Positions 1-9,149 of a stretch of 64,000 nucleotides of DNA are shown here, in pieces. Where the stretch lies: assembly GCA_963662605.1 (NCBI GenBank), contig OY759785.1, positions 1,116,001 to 1,180,000 of the forward strand, read 5' to 3'. The translations under genes were made by a program, and so were the position numbers. The notes beneath the pieces were generated by a model that was given only the letters and a program-made list of their open reading frames with translations, did no database searches and was not told where the DNA came from. The stretch is from G963662605 sp963662605 (GTDB taxonomy: Bacteria; Bacteroidota; Ignavibacteria; Ignavibacteriales; Ignavibacteriaceae). Positions within the stretch are counted from its first letter, which is position 1; each line of letters starts with the position of its first letter.

Positions 1-2
1 AA

Positions 3-332
3 ATTCAAGATGTCACCATCCGGCTATTGCATGTGTCTTATTACATGGCCACAAAATTTAACGCGTTTCATGATCGTGGAGAGGAGGCCAGAACAAGTCG
101 TGATTTCGAAGACATTGTCTATATACTGGATAACGATTATAACTTGGTGGATGAAATAAGAAATTCTCCGGCGGATGTACATTTTTATTTAAAGCAAGAG
201 ATTGGTAAACTGCAAGAAAGTGATTATCAGGAAGCCATTCTTGGTCATTTGGGCTATGAGGAACAAACCGAAAGACTTGCAATGATTAACAAGAAAATCG
301 AAACCATCATTCGCGCTGATGAAGACGATTAA
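3..332 (+). CDS. AbiEii-like nucleotidyltransferase, C-terminal part (cut by window start)
   Basis: The reading frame is open to the left edge, so only the last 109 codons are present; the true start lies outside the window. The visible motif is MATKFNAFHDRGEEAR followed by SRDFEDIVYIL. This resembles the ATK-x-x-AF-x-x-RG ... S-x-D-x-EDI pattern I associate with AbiEii/AbiGii-type nucleotidyltransferase-fold proteins, where it follows the catalytic domain. Some of these are toxins of toxin-antitoxin pairs and others are uncharacterised. The catalytic part and any antitoxin partner would lie upstream, so the activity cannot be judged here. The tail is charged and ends in DEDD. No gene follows on this strand; a repeat-rich gap begins immediately. 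Confidence 0.6.
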   Translation: MQDVTIRLLHVSYYMATKFNAFHDRGEEARTSRDFEDIVYILDNDYNLVDEIRNSPADVHFYLKQEIGKLQESDYQEAILGHLGYEEQTERLAMINKKIETIIRADEDD

Positions 333-684
333 TGCTCTAATAAAAAAATGGTAGCGAAAGCGAAATGGCCAGGCAGGTCTCGGTTGAATAATGTGGGGCG
401 ATATATTCCCATACGGGAAATGATGTCGTTATATGTATTTGTTCTACAAGGATTGATCTCCTAACGGAGAAGGGACATCGGTGGAAATGATAGGACGTGG
501 TTATTAATAACTCCGTCCTTCAGGACGGAGCCGGTTCGTGTAGAGAAAGCCGGCGGCTGTCTCACGCAAAACTGATGTGAATAAATAATTCGCCAAAGAC
601 ATAGAAGCATTCTGGGTTTGCAAATAAGATAAACCCTGTTTCATTCGAGGTGAGACGCGTGCCGCACGCCTCTACAAAAATATT
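333..684. repeat. Gene-free gap filled with short palindromes (REP-like)
   Basis: No gene is supported here. The gap holds several inverted repeats: TCTCC-TAAC-GGAGA at 457-470, preceded by a TTCTACAAGGATTGA stretch like the repeats near 30.9 kb; a perfect hairpin CTCCGTCC-TTCA-GGACGGAG at 511-530; and a nested structure at 540-675 (GTAGAG/CTCTAC outside, GTCTCAC/GTGAGAC inside, GGGTTT/AAACCC innermost). A CTACAAAAATATTTTATCC stretch at 672-690 runs into the end of the next gene and resembles the repeat family near the IS200-like transposase. The content suggests a graveyard of small mobile palindromic elements. Confidence 0.55.
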
Positions 685-1569
685 TTATCCTGCTTTTATC
701 TTGGCTAATCTTGGATACGTTTTTAATGTGGTGTCGGGAATGGGAATCTTCAATCGTTCGCTGAGCAAATGAAACAATTCAAACGCGTTGGCAACTGCAT
801 TGCCTTTGGGGTGATTGTTCAATATGACGAATACTTTATTAACGGTGTCTATAATTTCGTTCACCTTCGATTCAATCTCGGCTAATTCTCCCGGCGAATA
901 CAAATAATTATACCGCTCGCTTTGCTGCTCGTACGTTTGTTCTTTCCCGATGCGCTTGAATGAACCCGCCCACGCATCTTCGTTTCTGCCGTGTAACCTG
1001 ATGTACGCATGCTCTCCGGCCTTCACTGGCACAAACGGTACTGCACTGCCGATAACAGGCTGATCAATTGTACAAAGAGAGGACTTGTTCTGCCCGAGAA
1101 AATTTGTAAAGCGCTCAATGAGCCAGGATGTATGCCTCACTTCAATAAACTTGTCATATCCCGAAAAGATTTCGACAAGTTCTTTAACATGTTCTGCATT
1201 TACCTTGTTGAGTTGAAATGATAATGGGAATTGAATAAGTAAACCACCGAGCCGATTACTGTTTTTTAGTATATCAAGATTTTCAGTGAAGGCATCAATA
1301 TTTTGTTGAGTGAATTTTCTTTTGTGGGTGAAATCCTGATGCAGTTTGATGACAAATTCAAAATCGTCTTTTTCGGAAACTTTTTGAACCCAGTTTTCTA
1401 TGGTGCGAGGATCAATGTATGCATAATAGCTTGCGTTTACTTCGACGCAATTAAAATAGTGGGAATAAAATTCGAGCCAGTCAAACGACGATGACTGCGT
1501 TTTAGGATAAAAGCTGCCGACCCAATCTTTGTACGACCATCCTGCCGTACCGACAAAAAGTTTTTTCAT
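685..1569 (-). CDS. DUF72 domain protein (YecE-like)
   Basis: The protein of 294 residues opens with KKLFVGTAGWSYKDWVGSFYPK, the usual start of the DUF72/YecE family, which adopts a TIM-barrel fold. Other family signs are the NASYYAYIDPRTIENW segment and the late FVILNNHPKGNAVANA segment. Length fits the family (about 240-300). The family is widespread and its biochemical role is not firmly established. The ATG is used as start. The gene ends inside a CTACAAAAATATTTTATCC repeat-like stretch, and its 5' side faces a small lipoprotein gene on the same strand 28 bases away, so the two could be co-transcribed with the upstream carAB genes, although nothing here proves it. Confidence 0.85.
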   Translation of the reverse strand: MKKLFVGTAGWSYKDWVGSFYPKTQSSSFDWLEFYSHYFNCVEVNASYYAYIDPRTIENWVQKVSEKDDFEFVIKLHQDFTHKRKFTQQNIDAFTENLDILKNSNRLGGLLIQFPLSFQLNKVNAEHVKELVEIFSGYDKFIEVRHTSWLIERFTNFLGQNKSSLCTIDQPVIGSAVPFVPVKAGEHAYIRLHGRNEDAWAGSFKRIGKEQTYEQQSERYNYLYSPGELAEIESKVNEIIDTVNKVFVILNNHPKGNAVANAFELFHLLSERLKIPIPDTTLKTYPRLAKIKAG

Positions 1570-1597
1570 TGTACAATACCTGCAATGTAAAAACTAA

Positions 1598-2134
1598 TTA
1601 AAATGTAATATTAAAACTACCTTCCCGTAAATCCACAGTGTCCGCGGGGGATGCAAGGGTTGAGCAGAATTCAACTGTGCCTGCAATGCGGGCAGAACTG
1701 TATGTGGTAATATTCAGGATGCTGAAGTTATCAACAGGTACGTATTTCCCGACATAGGTAACTACTGCTCCGGTTTTTCGAAGTGTGCAGTCCATGGTCG
1801 CAGTAGCGTCAAAGGTGAATCCTCTTACATCTTCACCGAGTTCGAGAACGGCAGTAGTTTTAATGTATTTTACTATTATTGATACATTTACATTGCTGAA
1901 CTTACTTGATGTATCGGAAATTGTTCCCGTCCCGCTGAACCGGGTAAATACATCCTGAACATAAGCACGTACTTTTGTTGCTTCCCAATGTGCCCCTCCG
2001 ATTTTTGCGGAAAAGGTTCCGGTAGAGTTTGCACCGAGTTCGACAGGTTGGGTTGTTGACTCTTTTTTACAAGATGAGATTAAAACGGCAGCAGCCATAA
2101 CTATTAAAAGTAAAATTCCGCGTGTGGATTTCAT
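1598..2134 (-). CDS. Small secreted lipoprotein of unknown function
   Basis: The protein of about 178 residues starts MKSTRGILLLIVMAAAVLISSCKK: a basic start, a hydrophobic stretch and a lipobox LISSC, so it should be a lipoprotein with Cys near residue 22. The mature part (GANSTGTFSAKIGGAHWEATKVRAYVQ...) is rich in Thr, Ser and Val and probably beta-stranded. It resembles small Bacteroidota lipoproteins of the DUF6252-like kind, but I do not claim that assignment firmly. A longer reading from a TTG at 2152 exists; I prefer the ATG at 2134 because GGGAA lies just before it and because the signal sequence then begins with MK. It lies 84 bases after carB on the same strand. Confidence 0.7.
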   Translation of the reverse strand: MKSTRGILLLIVMAAAVLISSCKKESTTQPVELGANSTGTFSAKIGGAHWEATKVRAYVQDVFTRFSGTGTISDTSSKFSNVNVSIIVKYIKTTAVLELGEDVRGFTFDATATMDCTLRKTGAVVTYVGKYVPVDNFSILNITTYSSARIAGTVEFCSTLASPADTVDLREGSFNITF

Positions 2135-2218
2135 ATGTTCCCGAGTATACAAAAGATTTCAAATATTTCTCTAAATATAACAAGAAAAATAGATGAAGGC
2201 AGAACTAAATTTCTGCCC

Positions 2219-5200
2219 TTAGCAATATTCATCCCAGCTTTTTACAGTCAAATCGTCTGTTTTGTAATTTTGCAGAGCTTTGACAAATCGCCGCGCAATC
2301 TGCGTATTCGTTATAAGTGGAATGTTAAGATCAACCGCCTTCCTGCGGATGGTATAATCATCGTCTAATTCGCGATTTTCGATAGCTTTCGGCAGGTTAA
2401 TTACCAGATCAATATCTCCGGAAGCAAGGCAGTCTAAAACGTTCGGCGCCTTACCACTTGCAGGGCGGTAGACGGCTTTCATCTCGACACCGTTCTGATT
2501 AAAGAATTTCGCGGTGCCCGGAGTTGCATAGAATTTCAGGCCCATCTCCTTGAGGGCGATAACTGCAGGGAAAAGAATGCCCCGTTGTGTTATATCACCG
2601 ATGGTAAGCAGGACAGCCTTTTTCGGCAGGCTGAATCCGGTTGACAACATACTCTTAAGGAATGCCTCGTTAAAATCATCACCAAGGCAGGCTACTTCAC
2701 CTGTTGAGGACATCTCGACACCGGAAATCGGGTCGGAACCTCTTAACCGGGTATAAGAAAACTTGGATGACTTTACACCGACGTAATCAATATCAAATGA
2801 GGAGCGGTCAATGCGATTAACCTTTTCCCCCATGATAAGGCGCGTTGCAAAATCAATAAAGTTGATTTTCAAAACTTTCGAAACAAAGGGAAAGCTTCTT
2901 GATGCACGCAAATTACATTCAATCACTTTTACGTCGTTGTCTTTTGCAATAAATTGAATATTGAAAGGTCCCGTTATATTGAATGCATATGCGACTTCCT
3001 TAGCGATAATCTTTATCCGCCGCATTGTTTCTAAATATGTTCTTTGCGGCGGCAGGACTACGGTCGCATCGCCTGAATGGACTCCGGCATTTTCAACATG
3101 TTCCGTTATCGCGTAGCAGAACATTTCACCGTCTCCGGCAACTGCATCAATTTCAATCTCGCGGGCGTGGTCAATAAATTTACTGATAACAACCGGGTGA
3201 TCGGGGCTGACATATGAAGCGTAGGCAAGGAAACGCTCCAATTCTTTAGGTGAGAGGGCGACACTCATTGCCGCACCGCTGAGTACATAGCTCGGGCGGA
3301 CAAGCACGGGATAACCGACTGAATCCGCAAATTTTTTCGCATCCTCAATACTGGTCAGTTCATTCCATGCAGGCTGGTCAATGCCGAGCGAATCAAGTAT
3401 CTGGGAAAATTTGTGGCGGCTTTCGGCATTATCAATCATCTCAGGCGTAGTACCTAACACTTTAACTCCGGCGGCATTAAGAGGCAGCGCCAGATTGTTC
3501 GGTATCTGTCCGCCCATCGAAAGGATGATGCCGGGATTGTTTTCTTTGTCGCTGATATCAAGTACGCGTTCAAACGACATTTCTTCAAAATATAATTTGT
3601 CGCAAATATCATGGTCGGTGCTGACGGTCTCGGGGTTACAATTAATCATGATGGTTTTGTACCCTGAATCATTAAGAGTCAATACTGCGCTGACACAGCA
3701 CCAGTCAAATTCGACCGACGAACCGATACGATATGGTCCGCTGCCGAGTACAATGACCTGATCGTCTTCTCCCTGACTTATATCATCTTCATATCCATTA
3801 TATGTCAAGTACAAATAGTTTGTCTGAGCGGGATATTCAGCCGCGAGTGTATCAATCTGCTTTACCACCGGAACGATACCTGCTTGTTTACGGACGCGGC
3901 GCACCTCTTCTTCAGTCGTCGAAGTCAGTATACCTATCTGTTTATCCGAATAGCCGGATTGTTTTGCTTTACGCAATACGTCAGGAGAGATATTTGCAAA
4001 ATCCGTCTGCTTCAATAATAGCTCAGTATCAACAATGCTCTTCATTTTGTAGATGAACCATTTATCAATAGAAGTCAGTTCGTGAATCTTATCAACGGTC
4101 ATTCCTTGCTCAAGTGCAGCCGCGAGACAAAGCATTCTTTTATCAGTCGGGAAACGGAGACATTCGTGCAAATCGTTAAGCTTTGTTTCATTGCACACAA
4201 AACCATTGAGCCCGTTATCCAGCATACGCATAGCTTTTTGCAGAACCTCTTCAAAACTTCTGCCGATTGCCATTACCTCACCGACTGATTTCATTTCCGA
4301 GCCGAGTGTCCGGTCAACCTGTTTGAATTTTTGCAAATCCCAGCGGGGATACTTCAACACAATGTAATCCAGTGAAGGCTCAAAGCACGCCGATGTTTCA
4401 CCGGTAATATTATTTACTATTTCGTTAAGGTTATAACCAAGTGCAAGTTTTGTTGCAACAAACGCGAGCGGATACCCGGTCGCTTTGGATGCAAGCGCCG
4501 AGCTGCGGCTCAGTCTTGCATTCACTTCGATAATGCGGTAGTCAAATGTATTCGAGTTAAGTGCGTATTGAATGTTGCACTCGCCGATAATTCCAAGGTG
4601 ACGGATAAGTTTGATGCCGATAGAACGGAGATTGAAATTTTCCTGCGCAGTTAATGTTTGCACCGGAGCGACGACAACACTATCTCCCGTGTGAATGCCC
4701 ATGGGGTCAACGTTTTCCATAGAACAGACGGTTATGCAGTTGTCGTATTTATCCCGGACAATCTCGTATTCAATTTCTTTCCAGCCGTAAAGCGATTCCT
4801 CAATGAGAATCTGCGAAGTGTATGTAAATGCCTTCTCAGCTTTTTCTTTTAATTCGTCCTGAGAGTTAACAATTCCTGAACCCAAGCCGCCGAGTGCATA
4901 TGCGATACGCACCATAACGGGGTAACCGATTTTTTCAGCAGCTGCAAGAGCCTCATCAACTGTCCCGACAGTCTGACTGACCGCCGCTTTCAATCCGGCT
5001 TTATAAACTTCATTTGCAAAATCATACCGATCCTCCGTTGCAATTATAGATGAGACAGGCGTGCCCAGTACCGTTATCTTATATTTTTCAATTATCCCTT
5101 TATGATATAAATCTACCCCGAGATTTAATGCTGTCTGTCCGCCGAAACCGAGCAGAATTCCATCCGGAAGTTCGTTTGCTATAACGCGTTCTACAAAATC

Positions 5201-5413
5201 CGCCTGAAGGGGAATGAAAAATACTTTGTCTGCTAATTGTTCGGAGGTTTGGATGGTGGCGATGTTGGGGTTAATAAGGATGGTTTCAATGCCGTCTTCT
5301 TTCAGTGCCTTTATCGCCTGGCTTCCCGAATAATCAAATTCTCCTGCCTGGCCGATCTGCAATGCACCGGATCCGATTATAAGTACTTTTTTTGGTTTAT
5401 TCTTCTTTATCAT
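2219..5413 (-). CDS. carB: Carbamoyl-phosphate synthase, large subunit
   Basis: The protein is 1064 residues, the normal size. It makes carbamoyl phosphate from bicarbonate, ammonia and two ATP, feeding pyrimidine and arginine synthesis in the cytoplasm. Two homologous ATP-grasp halves are visible: the first opens KVLIIGSGALQIGQAGEFDYSG and holds VMVRIAYALGGLGSG; the second opens QVIVLGSGPYRIGSSVEFDW and holds LVRPSYVLSGAAMSV. The last 130 or so residues (LTIGDITQRGILFPAVIALKEMG ... TPGTAKFF) are the MGS-like allosteric domain. The ATG overlaps the end of carA by 4 bases, so the two subunits are translationally coupled. No arginine or pyrimidine genes flank the pair. Confidence 0.98.
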   Translation of the reverse strand: MIKKNKPKKVLIIGSGALQIGQAGEFDYSGSQAIKALKEDGIETILINPNIATIQTSEQLADKVFFIPLQADFVERVIANELPDGILLGFGGQTALNLGVDLYHKGIIEKYKITVLGTPVSSIIATEDRYDFANEVYKAGLKAAVSQTVGTVDEALAAAEKIGYPVMVRIAYALGGLGSGIVNSQDELKEKAEKAFTYTSQILIEESLYGWKEIEYEIVRDKYDNCITVCSMENVDPMGIHTGDSVVVAPVQTLTAQENFNLRSIGIKLIRHLGIIGECNIQYALNSNTFDYRIIEVNARLSRSSALASKATGYPLAFVATKLALGYNLNEIVNNITGETSACFEPSLDYIVLKYPRWDLQKFKQVDRTLGSEMKSVGEVMAIGRSFEEVLQKAMRMLDNGLNGFVCNETKLNDLHECLRFPTDKRMLCLAAALEQGMTVDKIHELTSIDKWFIYKMKSIVDTELLLKQTDFANISPDVLRKAKQSGYSDKQIGILTSTTEEEVRRVRKQAGIVPVVKQIDTLAAEYPAQTNYLYLTYNGYEDDISQGEDDQVIVLGSGPYRIGSSVEFDWCCVSAVLTLNDSGYKTIMINCNPETVSTDHDICDKLYFEEMSFERVLDISDKENNPGIILSMGGQIPNNLALPLNAAGVKVLGTTPEMIDNAESRHKFSQILDSLGIDQPAWNELTSIEDAKKFADSVGYPVLVRPSYVLSGAAMSVALSPKELERFLAYASYVSPDHPVVISKFIDHAREIEIDAVAGDGEMFCYAITEHVENAGVHSGDATVVLPPQRTYLETMRRIKIIAKEVAYAFNITGPFNIQFIAKDNDVKVIECNLRASRSFPFVSKVLKINFIDFATRLIMGEKVNRIDRSSFDIDYVGVKSSKFSYTRLRGSDPISGVEMSSTGEVACLGDDFNEAFLKSMLSTGFSLPKKAVLLTIGDITQRGILFPAVIALKEMGLKFYATPGTAKFFNQNGVEMKAVYRPASGKAPNVLDCLASGDIDLVINLPKAIENRELDDDYTIRRKAVDLNIPLITNTQIARRFVKALQNYKTDDLTVKSWDEYC

Positions 5414-6480
5414 AGTAATGACCTCACAAACATATCAAAGATGAATTCCGTATCATCCGGACCGGGAGAAGCTTCCGGATGAAACTGCGCTCCGAAGAAG
5501 GGTTTCGCGATGTGAATTATCCCTTCGTTCGTTCCATCGTTATCATTAACAAACCATTCTCTCCAGTCCTGCGGCAGCGTTTCCGAGTTTATTGCATAAC
5601 CGTGGTTCTGCGAGGTTATATGGCAGCGTTTTGTGCCTGATTCGTTTACCGGCTGGTTATGACTGCGGTGTCCGTATTTCAATTTGTACGTGTCCGCACC
5701 CGCGGCTAACGCGAGTATCTGCGAACCGAGGCATATGCCCAGAATAGGCAGGCCGCGTTCGATAATTTTTTTTGTGTTCGCGATTGTTTTTTTGCAAACT
5801 TTAGGGTCGCCGGGACCGTTCGATATGACAACACCGGACACATTCTCTTTTGAAAAATCATAATCATACGGCACACGTTTAACCGTTATGTCGCGTCCGA
5901 GAAATGCCTGAATGATGTTGTTCTTTGTTCCGCAGTCCACCAGTACGATTTTCTTGCTGCCTTTTTTATAGAGAACCGGCTCGTCAATCGTAACTTCTTT
6001 TACGAAATTATAATTAGTATAATCGAAAAAGGGAATGTCTTTGTCCTCAAAAACTATTTTCCCTTTCATGGTGCCGTATTCACGAAGCTTGCGGGTTATT
6101 TGCCTTGTATCAAGTCCGAATATTCCCGGTATTTTTTCTTCATACAGCCAGTCATGAAGTGATCTTACCGCGCTCCAGTGCGAATACTCATGTGAGTAGT
6201 GGCTTACCACTATACCTTTTAATCTGATTTTTTCCGATTCGAAATATTTGAGGAGTCCATTTTCGCGTGTGGTGCCGGGGATGCCGTAATTGCCGATAAG
6301 GGGATAGGTAAAAACTAAAATCTGTCCGCAGTAAGAGGGGTCTGTCAGCGTTTCAGGATAGCCAACCATCCCCGTGTTAAAGACGACTTCACCTGCGGTG
6401 CTAGCGGGATACCCGAAGGCCTTGCCGCTAAACTCAGAGCCGTCTTCCAATATCAACTTAATATCTTGAGTAAAATCCAT
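5410..6480 (-). CDS. carA: Carbamoyl-phosphate synthase, small (glutaminase) subunit
   Basis: The protein of 356 residues supplies ammonia from glutamine to CarB. The N-terminal CPSase_sm_chain part (LILEDGSEFSGKAFGYP ... GEVVFNTGMVGYPE) is followed by a class I glutamine amidotransferase domain. The nucleophile Cys sits in GLPILGICLGSQ and the catalytic His-Glu pair in GAQFHPEASPGP. It is the first gene of a carA-carB operon; its last 4 bases overlap the carB start. I saw no PyrR-binding leader or attenuator in the 190 bases shared with the divergent AlkD-like gene. That region is very AT-rich and contains no clear TTG-N19-TAnnTTTG pair. Confidence 0.98.
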   Translation of the reverse strand: MDFTQDIKLILEDGSEFSGKAFGYPASTAGEVVFNTGMVGYPETLTDPSYCGQILVFTYPLIGNYGIPGTTRENGLLKYFESEKIRLKGIVVSHYSHEYSHWSAVRSLHDWLYEEKIPGIFGLDTRQITRKLREYGTMKGKIVFEDKDIPFFDYTNYNFVKEVTIDEPVLYKKGSKKIVLVDCGTKNNIIQAFLGRDITVKRVPYDYDFSKENVSGVVISNGPGDPKVCKKTIANTKKIIERGLPILGICLGSQILALAAGADTYKLKYGHRSHNQPVNESGTKRCHITSQNHGYAINSETLPQDWREWFVNDNDGTNEGIIHIAKPFFGAQFHPEASPGPDDTEFIFDMFVRSLL

Positions 6481-6670
6481 TGCTCTTTGTTCTTTTTTAC
6501 ATATGGATATTTATCTGTGAATTAATAAGTTTCAGCAGTCAACTTTTACGAAGACTATATGAAAAACGAAATAAATATGTTGCATAAACATACATAAATA
6601 AATGAAAGATTAAAAGCTTTTTCGGATAAATATTTAAATATATTGGATAATAACCTTAATTATTTAGTTT

Positions 6671-7399
6671 ATGAATAAAATAGAGCTAAAAGATTTAATC
6701 AGCCGTCTAACGGCAGAACTCAGGAAATTCCACGATGAGGAGTATAAAATACTGACGCGGGTATTTTTGAAGTTCAGTACTAATATTTTCCTCGGCGTGA
6801 GAAATCCACATGTCCATTCGACAGCCAAGAGATTTTACCCCGAAGTTAAGAATAAACCGATTGACGAGCTGATTCAGATATGCCTTGGATTAATGGATAG
6901 TAATATTCATGAAGTTAAATCCGTTGCGATTGACTGGCTCGCCAATGCAAAAAAACAATACCGCGAAAAAGATATGAAAATATTTCATTCGATAGTGAAA
7001 AAGTATATATCCGACTGGGCTGATTGCGACGATTTTTCAACTCACGTAATTGGGCAGTATTTATTGAAATATCCGGACAAAATCGGAGAAACTCTTTCAT
7101 GGTGCAATTCGAAGAATCGGTGGGTTAGGAGAAGTGCTGCTGTTTCTTTAATTTATCCTGTTAAACGCGGATTCGGATTGCCGGAGGCATTTGCTATTGC
7201 TGATAATTTGTTGCTGGACAAAGATGATATGGTACAAAAAGGATACGGCTGGATGCTGAAAGAAGCCAGCAGAAATTTCCAGATGGAAGTATTCTTTTAT
7301 GTGCTTGAACATAAGGATAGCATGCCGCGGACAGCCTTGCGGTATGCAATAGAAAAAATGCCCGGCGAGCTCAAGTTGGAAGCAATGAGAAAAGATTGA
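6671..7399 (+). CDS. AlkD-like DNA alkylation repair protein (HEAT-repeat)
   Basis: The protein of 242 residues is all-helical and matches the AlkD/DNA alkylation repair family, whose members excise N3- and N7-alkylated purines while wrapping DNA in a HEAT-like solenoid. Recognisable family segments are WADCDDFSTHVIGQYL, NRWVRRSAAVSLIYPVKRG, LLDKDDMVQKGYGWMLKEA and MPRTALRYAIEKMP; the last three carry the acidic and aromatic residues that line the active cleft in known members. Size matches the family (about 220-250). It is a single gene, divergent from carAB, and its downstream side is a palindrome-rich gap. No strong ribosome-binding site precedes the ATG (TTATTTAGTTT). Confidence 0.88.
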   Translation: MNKIELKDLISRLTAELRKFHDEEYKILTRVFLKFSTNIFLGVRNPHVHSTAKRFYPEVKNKPIDELIQICLGLMDSNIHEVKSVAIDWLANAKKQYREKDMKIFHSIVKKYISDWADCDDFSTHVIGQYLLKYPDKIGETLSWCNSKNRWVRRSAAVSLIYPVKRGFGLPEAFAIADNLLLDKDDMVQKGYGWMLKEASRNFQMEVFFYVLEHKDSMPRTALRYAIEKMPGELKLEAMRKD

Positions 7400-7438
7400 G
7401 CCCTTGCTGAGGGATTCTTGGAGAGTACAAATAAAAAA

Positions 7439-7560
7439 ATCCCTCGCTCCTCTCACGGCGGGAGAGGTCGAAAACGAATTTTTTGTGTTGTATCGCGCTT
7501 TTTTATTCTTCTTCTCCCTTTGGGAGAAGAGGTTAGGTGATGAGGGCTTCTTTTTTTTAT
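7439..7560. repeat. Paired hairpins of a REP/MITE-like repeat
   Basis: Two hairpins lie in the gap after the AlkD-like gene: CCTCTC-ACGGCGG-GAGAGG at 7449-7467 and CTTCTCCC-TTT-GGGAGAAG at 7511-7529. The outside borders are roughly inverted (CCCTCGCTCC... on the left, ...GATGAGGG on the right), and a run of T follows at 7551-7559. A 62-codon open frame across it is a by-product of the repeat and I do not call it. The second hairpin with its T-rich tail could also stop transcription of the AlkD-like gene. Confidence 0.5.
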
Positions 7561-7566
7561 GTCCCA

Positions 7567-7600
7567 GTACAACCTTTTGTACAACAGCTTAGTCTAATAG
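7567..7600 (+). promoter_or_regulatory. Candidate ECF-type promoter and dyad before the sigma factor
   Basis: GTACAA-CCTT-TTGTAC at 7567-7582 is a perfect dyad and also carries a direct repeat of GTACAAC with a 12-base period. AACC at 7571-7574 followed 17 bases later by GTCTAA at 7592-7597 fits the AAC / GTC pattern of many ECF-sigma promoters. That position leaves an untranslated leader of about 15-20 bases before the TTG start at 7618. This would fit autoregulation; it is a pattern match only. Confidence 0.35.
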
Positions 7601-7617
7601 ATAAATGGAGTATTTGA

Positions 7618-8199
7618 TTGCGGAATAATTTGACACCAAGTGATAACGAATTGATTATCGAGGCGAGAAAAGGAAATGATATTGCATTTTCCGATCTCGT
7701 TCAGCGGTATGACCGGCAGGTATTTCAGATTGCTCTACGGTATTTTAAAAATGAAGATGATGCTAAGGATGTATATCAGGATGTGTTTATCCGTGTTTAT
7801 AAAGGCCTTAATAAGTTTGAATTTAAAAGTGAGTTCTCAACGTGGATTTTCAGAATAACGACGAATGTTTGCCTGACGCATAAAGTGAAGGCGGAAAGCA
7901 GAAAAACGGAAAGTCTTTCACCCGGTGACGAAGATGACGCACCGGTTCAAGAGATTGCATCCCCACAACATGGAGAACCGGAAAACGAAATGATAGATAA
8001 AGATACGAAACGATTAATTCAGGAAGCGGTTGATAAGCTTCCTCCGAAACAAAGATTAGTCTTTACCTTGAAGCACGATAAAAGCTACAAGATAAAAGAA
8101 ATTGCAGAGATGATGAAATGCTCTGAGGGAACAGTGAAAAAATATCTGTTCCTCGCCGTTGATAAGTTAAAAGTTCAATTAAAAAATGCTCTTATTTAA
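7618..8199 (+). CDS. ECF-type RNA polymerase sigma factor
   Basis: The protein of 193 residues directs RNA polymerase to a stress or envelope regulon. Region 2 is visible as FSDLVQRYDRQVFQIALRYF ... EDDAKDVYQDVFIRVYKGL ... FSTWIFRITTNVCL, and region 4 as AVDKLPPKQRLVFTLKHDK ... KEIAEMMKCSEGTVKKYLF with its helix-turn-helix. A charged linker of about 45 residues separates them; region 3 is absent, as expected for ECF factors. The start is a TTG with TGGAG seven bases before it; no in-frame ATG would keep region 2. The next gene, 14 bases downstream, encodes a zinc-finger anti-sigma protein, so the pair should act together. Confidence 0.93.
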   Translation: MRNNLTPSDNELIIEARKGNDIAFSDLVQRYDRQVFQIALRYFKNEDDAKDVYQDVFIRVYKGLNKFEFKSEFSTWIFRITTNVCLTHKVKAESRKTESLSPGDEDDAPVQEIASPQHGEPENEMIDKDTKRLIQEAVDKLPPKQRLVFTLKHDKSYKIKEIAEMMKCSEGTVKKYLFLAVDKLKVQLKNALI

Positions 8200-8213
8200 C
8201 GAAGAAATTGCAT

Positions 8214-9140
8214 ATGAACCATAATTATTACAAAAAACTCTTAACCCTTTCCGTTTTTGATGAAATATCCGAGGCGGAAAAGAATGAGCTGCTGTCTCAT
8301 GTGCAGGAGTGCACTGCATGCGGTGATGAATATGAAGAGTTGCGGAGACTGAAGGATCTTTCTGAAGAGGCACTGCATCAGGACGTTGATGAAATCGTTC
8401 TCTCAACCACACGGCAGGAAATGCTTAATAAAGTACATGCGTTGAGCCGTGAAAAAAGGAACGCGGAACCCTTCAAATTGTTCGGTTCTCATTCATTCGG
8501 CAAATTGCAATTCGCTTTATCGCTCACAACAATCGTAGCCTTTACTACCGTGGTATATTTTCTTGCAATACCCGGCAGGCACTCAGTGGAAAGCATTCCG
8601 GGTTTGCAGCAAAAATATGTTGTTCCCGTTCAAACTAATGCGATGTTCAGCGATGCACAACATGAAAAGCCTGATAATTCGGCAAAAGAGGTGATTTCTG
8701 TTTCTGAACGTCCGGAGCTGACTACCGAGAGGCAGCGTGAACTTGCCCATGACATAACGAACAGCAAAAATTCCGGAACACGTCTTAAAACAATTGGCGC
8801 AATTGCAGAAAATAAATCAGCCAATTCGAAAATTGTCAAGCTGGCACTAATAAAAGCTTTAACAACGGATGATAACCCCGGTGTTCGTAAAGAAGCAATG
8901 CTTGCTCTTGCTAATCTGCCATTTGATAAAGATATACAGAATGCTCTTTTGTATGTACTTGATAAAGATAAGAACTCCGGACTGCGTGTTATGGCTATAA
9001 ATTATCTCGACAGCGAAAATGCCTCCAAGGGCTTAACGGATCAGAGAGCCGTGGACATTCTCAGGGATAAGGTGAACGGAGATGATAATTCATACGTGAA
9101 AATCCGGGCAAAATCAATTTTGAAGAAAATTAAGGTATAG
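8214..9140 (+). CDS. Anti-sigma factor with zinc-finger and C-terminal HEAT-like repeats
   Basis: The protein of about 308 residues begins with a zf-HC2-like anti-sigma domain: helices around FDEISEAEKNELLSHVQECTACGDEYEEL hold the H-x3-C-x2-C metal site. A single membrane segment lies around residues 98-118 (ALSLTTIVAFTTVVYFLA). The outer part, from about residue 165, is made of alpha-helical HEAT-like units (IKALTTDDNPGVRKEAMLAL, LYVLDKDKNSGLRVMAINYL), which is an unusual sensor-side domain. The likely role is to hold the preceding sigma factor at the membrane until a periplasmic cue. I use the ATG at 8214; a TTG two codons earlier is also possible. It is 9 bases from the next gene. Confidence 0.85.
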   Translation: MNHNYYKKLLTLSVFDEISEAEKNELLSHVQECTACGDEYEELRRLKDLSEEALHQDVDEIVLSTTRQEMLNKVHALSREKRNAEPFKLFGSHSFGKLQFALSLTTIVAFTTVVYFLAIPGRHSVESIPGLQQKYVVPVQTNAMFSDAQHEKPDNSAKEVISVSERPELTTERQRELAHDITNSKNSGTRLKTIGAIAENKSANSKIVKLALIKALTTDDNPGVRKEAMLALANLPFDKDIQNALLYVLDKDKNSGLRVMAINYLDSENASKGLTDQRAVDILRDKVNGDDNSYVKIRAKSILKKIKV

Positions 9141-9149
9141 AGGTAGATT

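Noticed and set aside
540..675. Group II intron, retron RNA or other named RNA in the first gap
   Set aside because: No domain V-like motif, no reverse transcriptase nearby and no conserved ends; only nested inverted repeats can be shown.
6481..6670. Pyrimidine attenuator or PyrR-binding leader before carA
   Set aside because: The 190-base AT-rich gap has no terminator/anti-terminator pair.
7404..7592. A 62-codon open frame after the AlkD-like gene
   Set aside because: It runs through two hairpin repeats and has a low-complexity Phe-rich sequence with no start signal; a by-product of the repeat.
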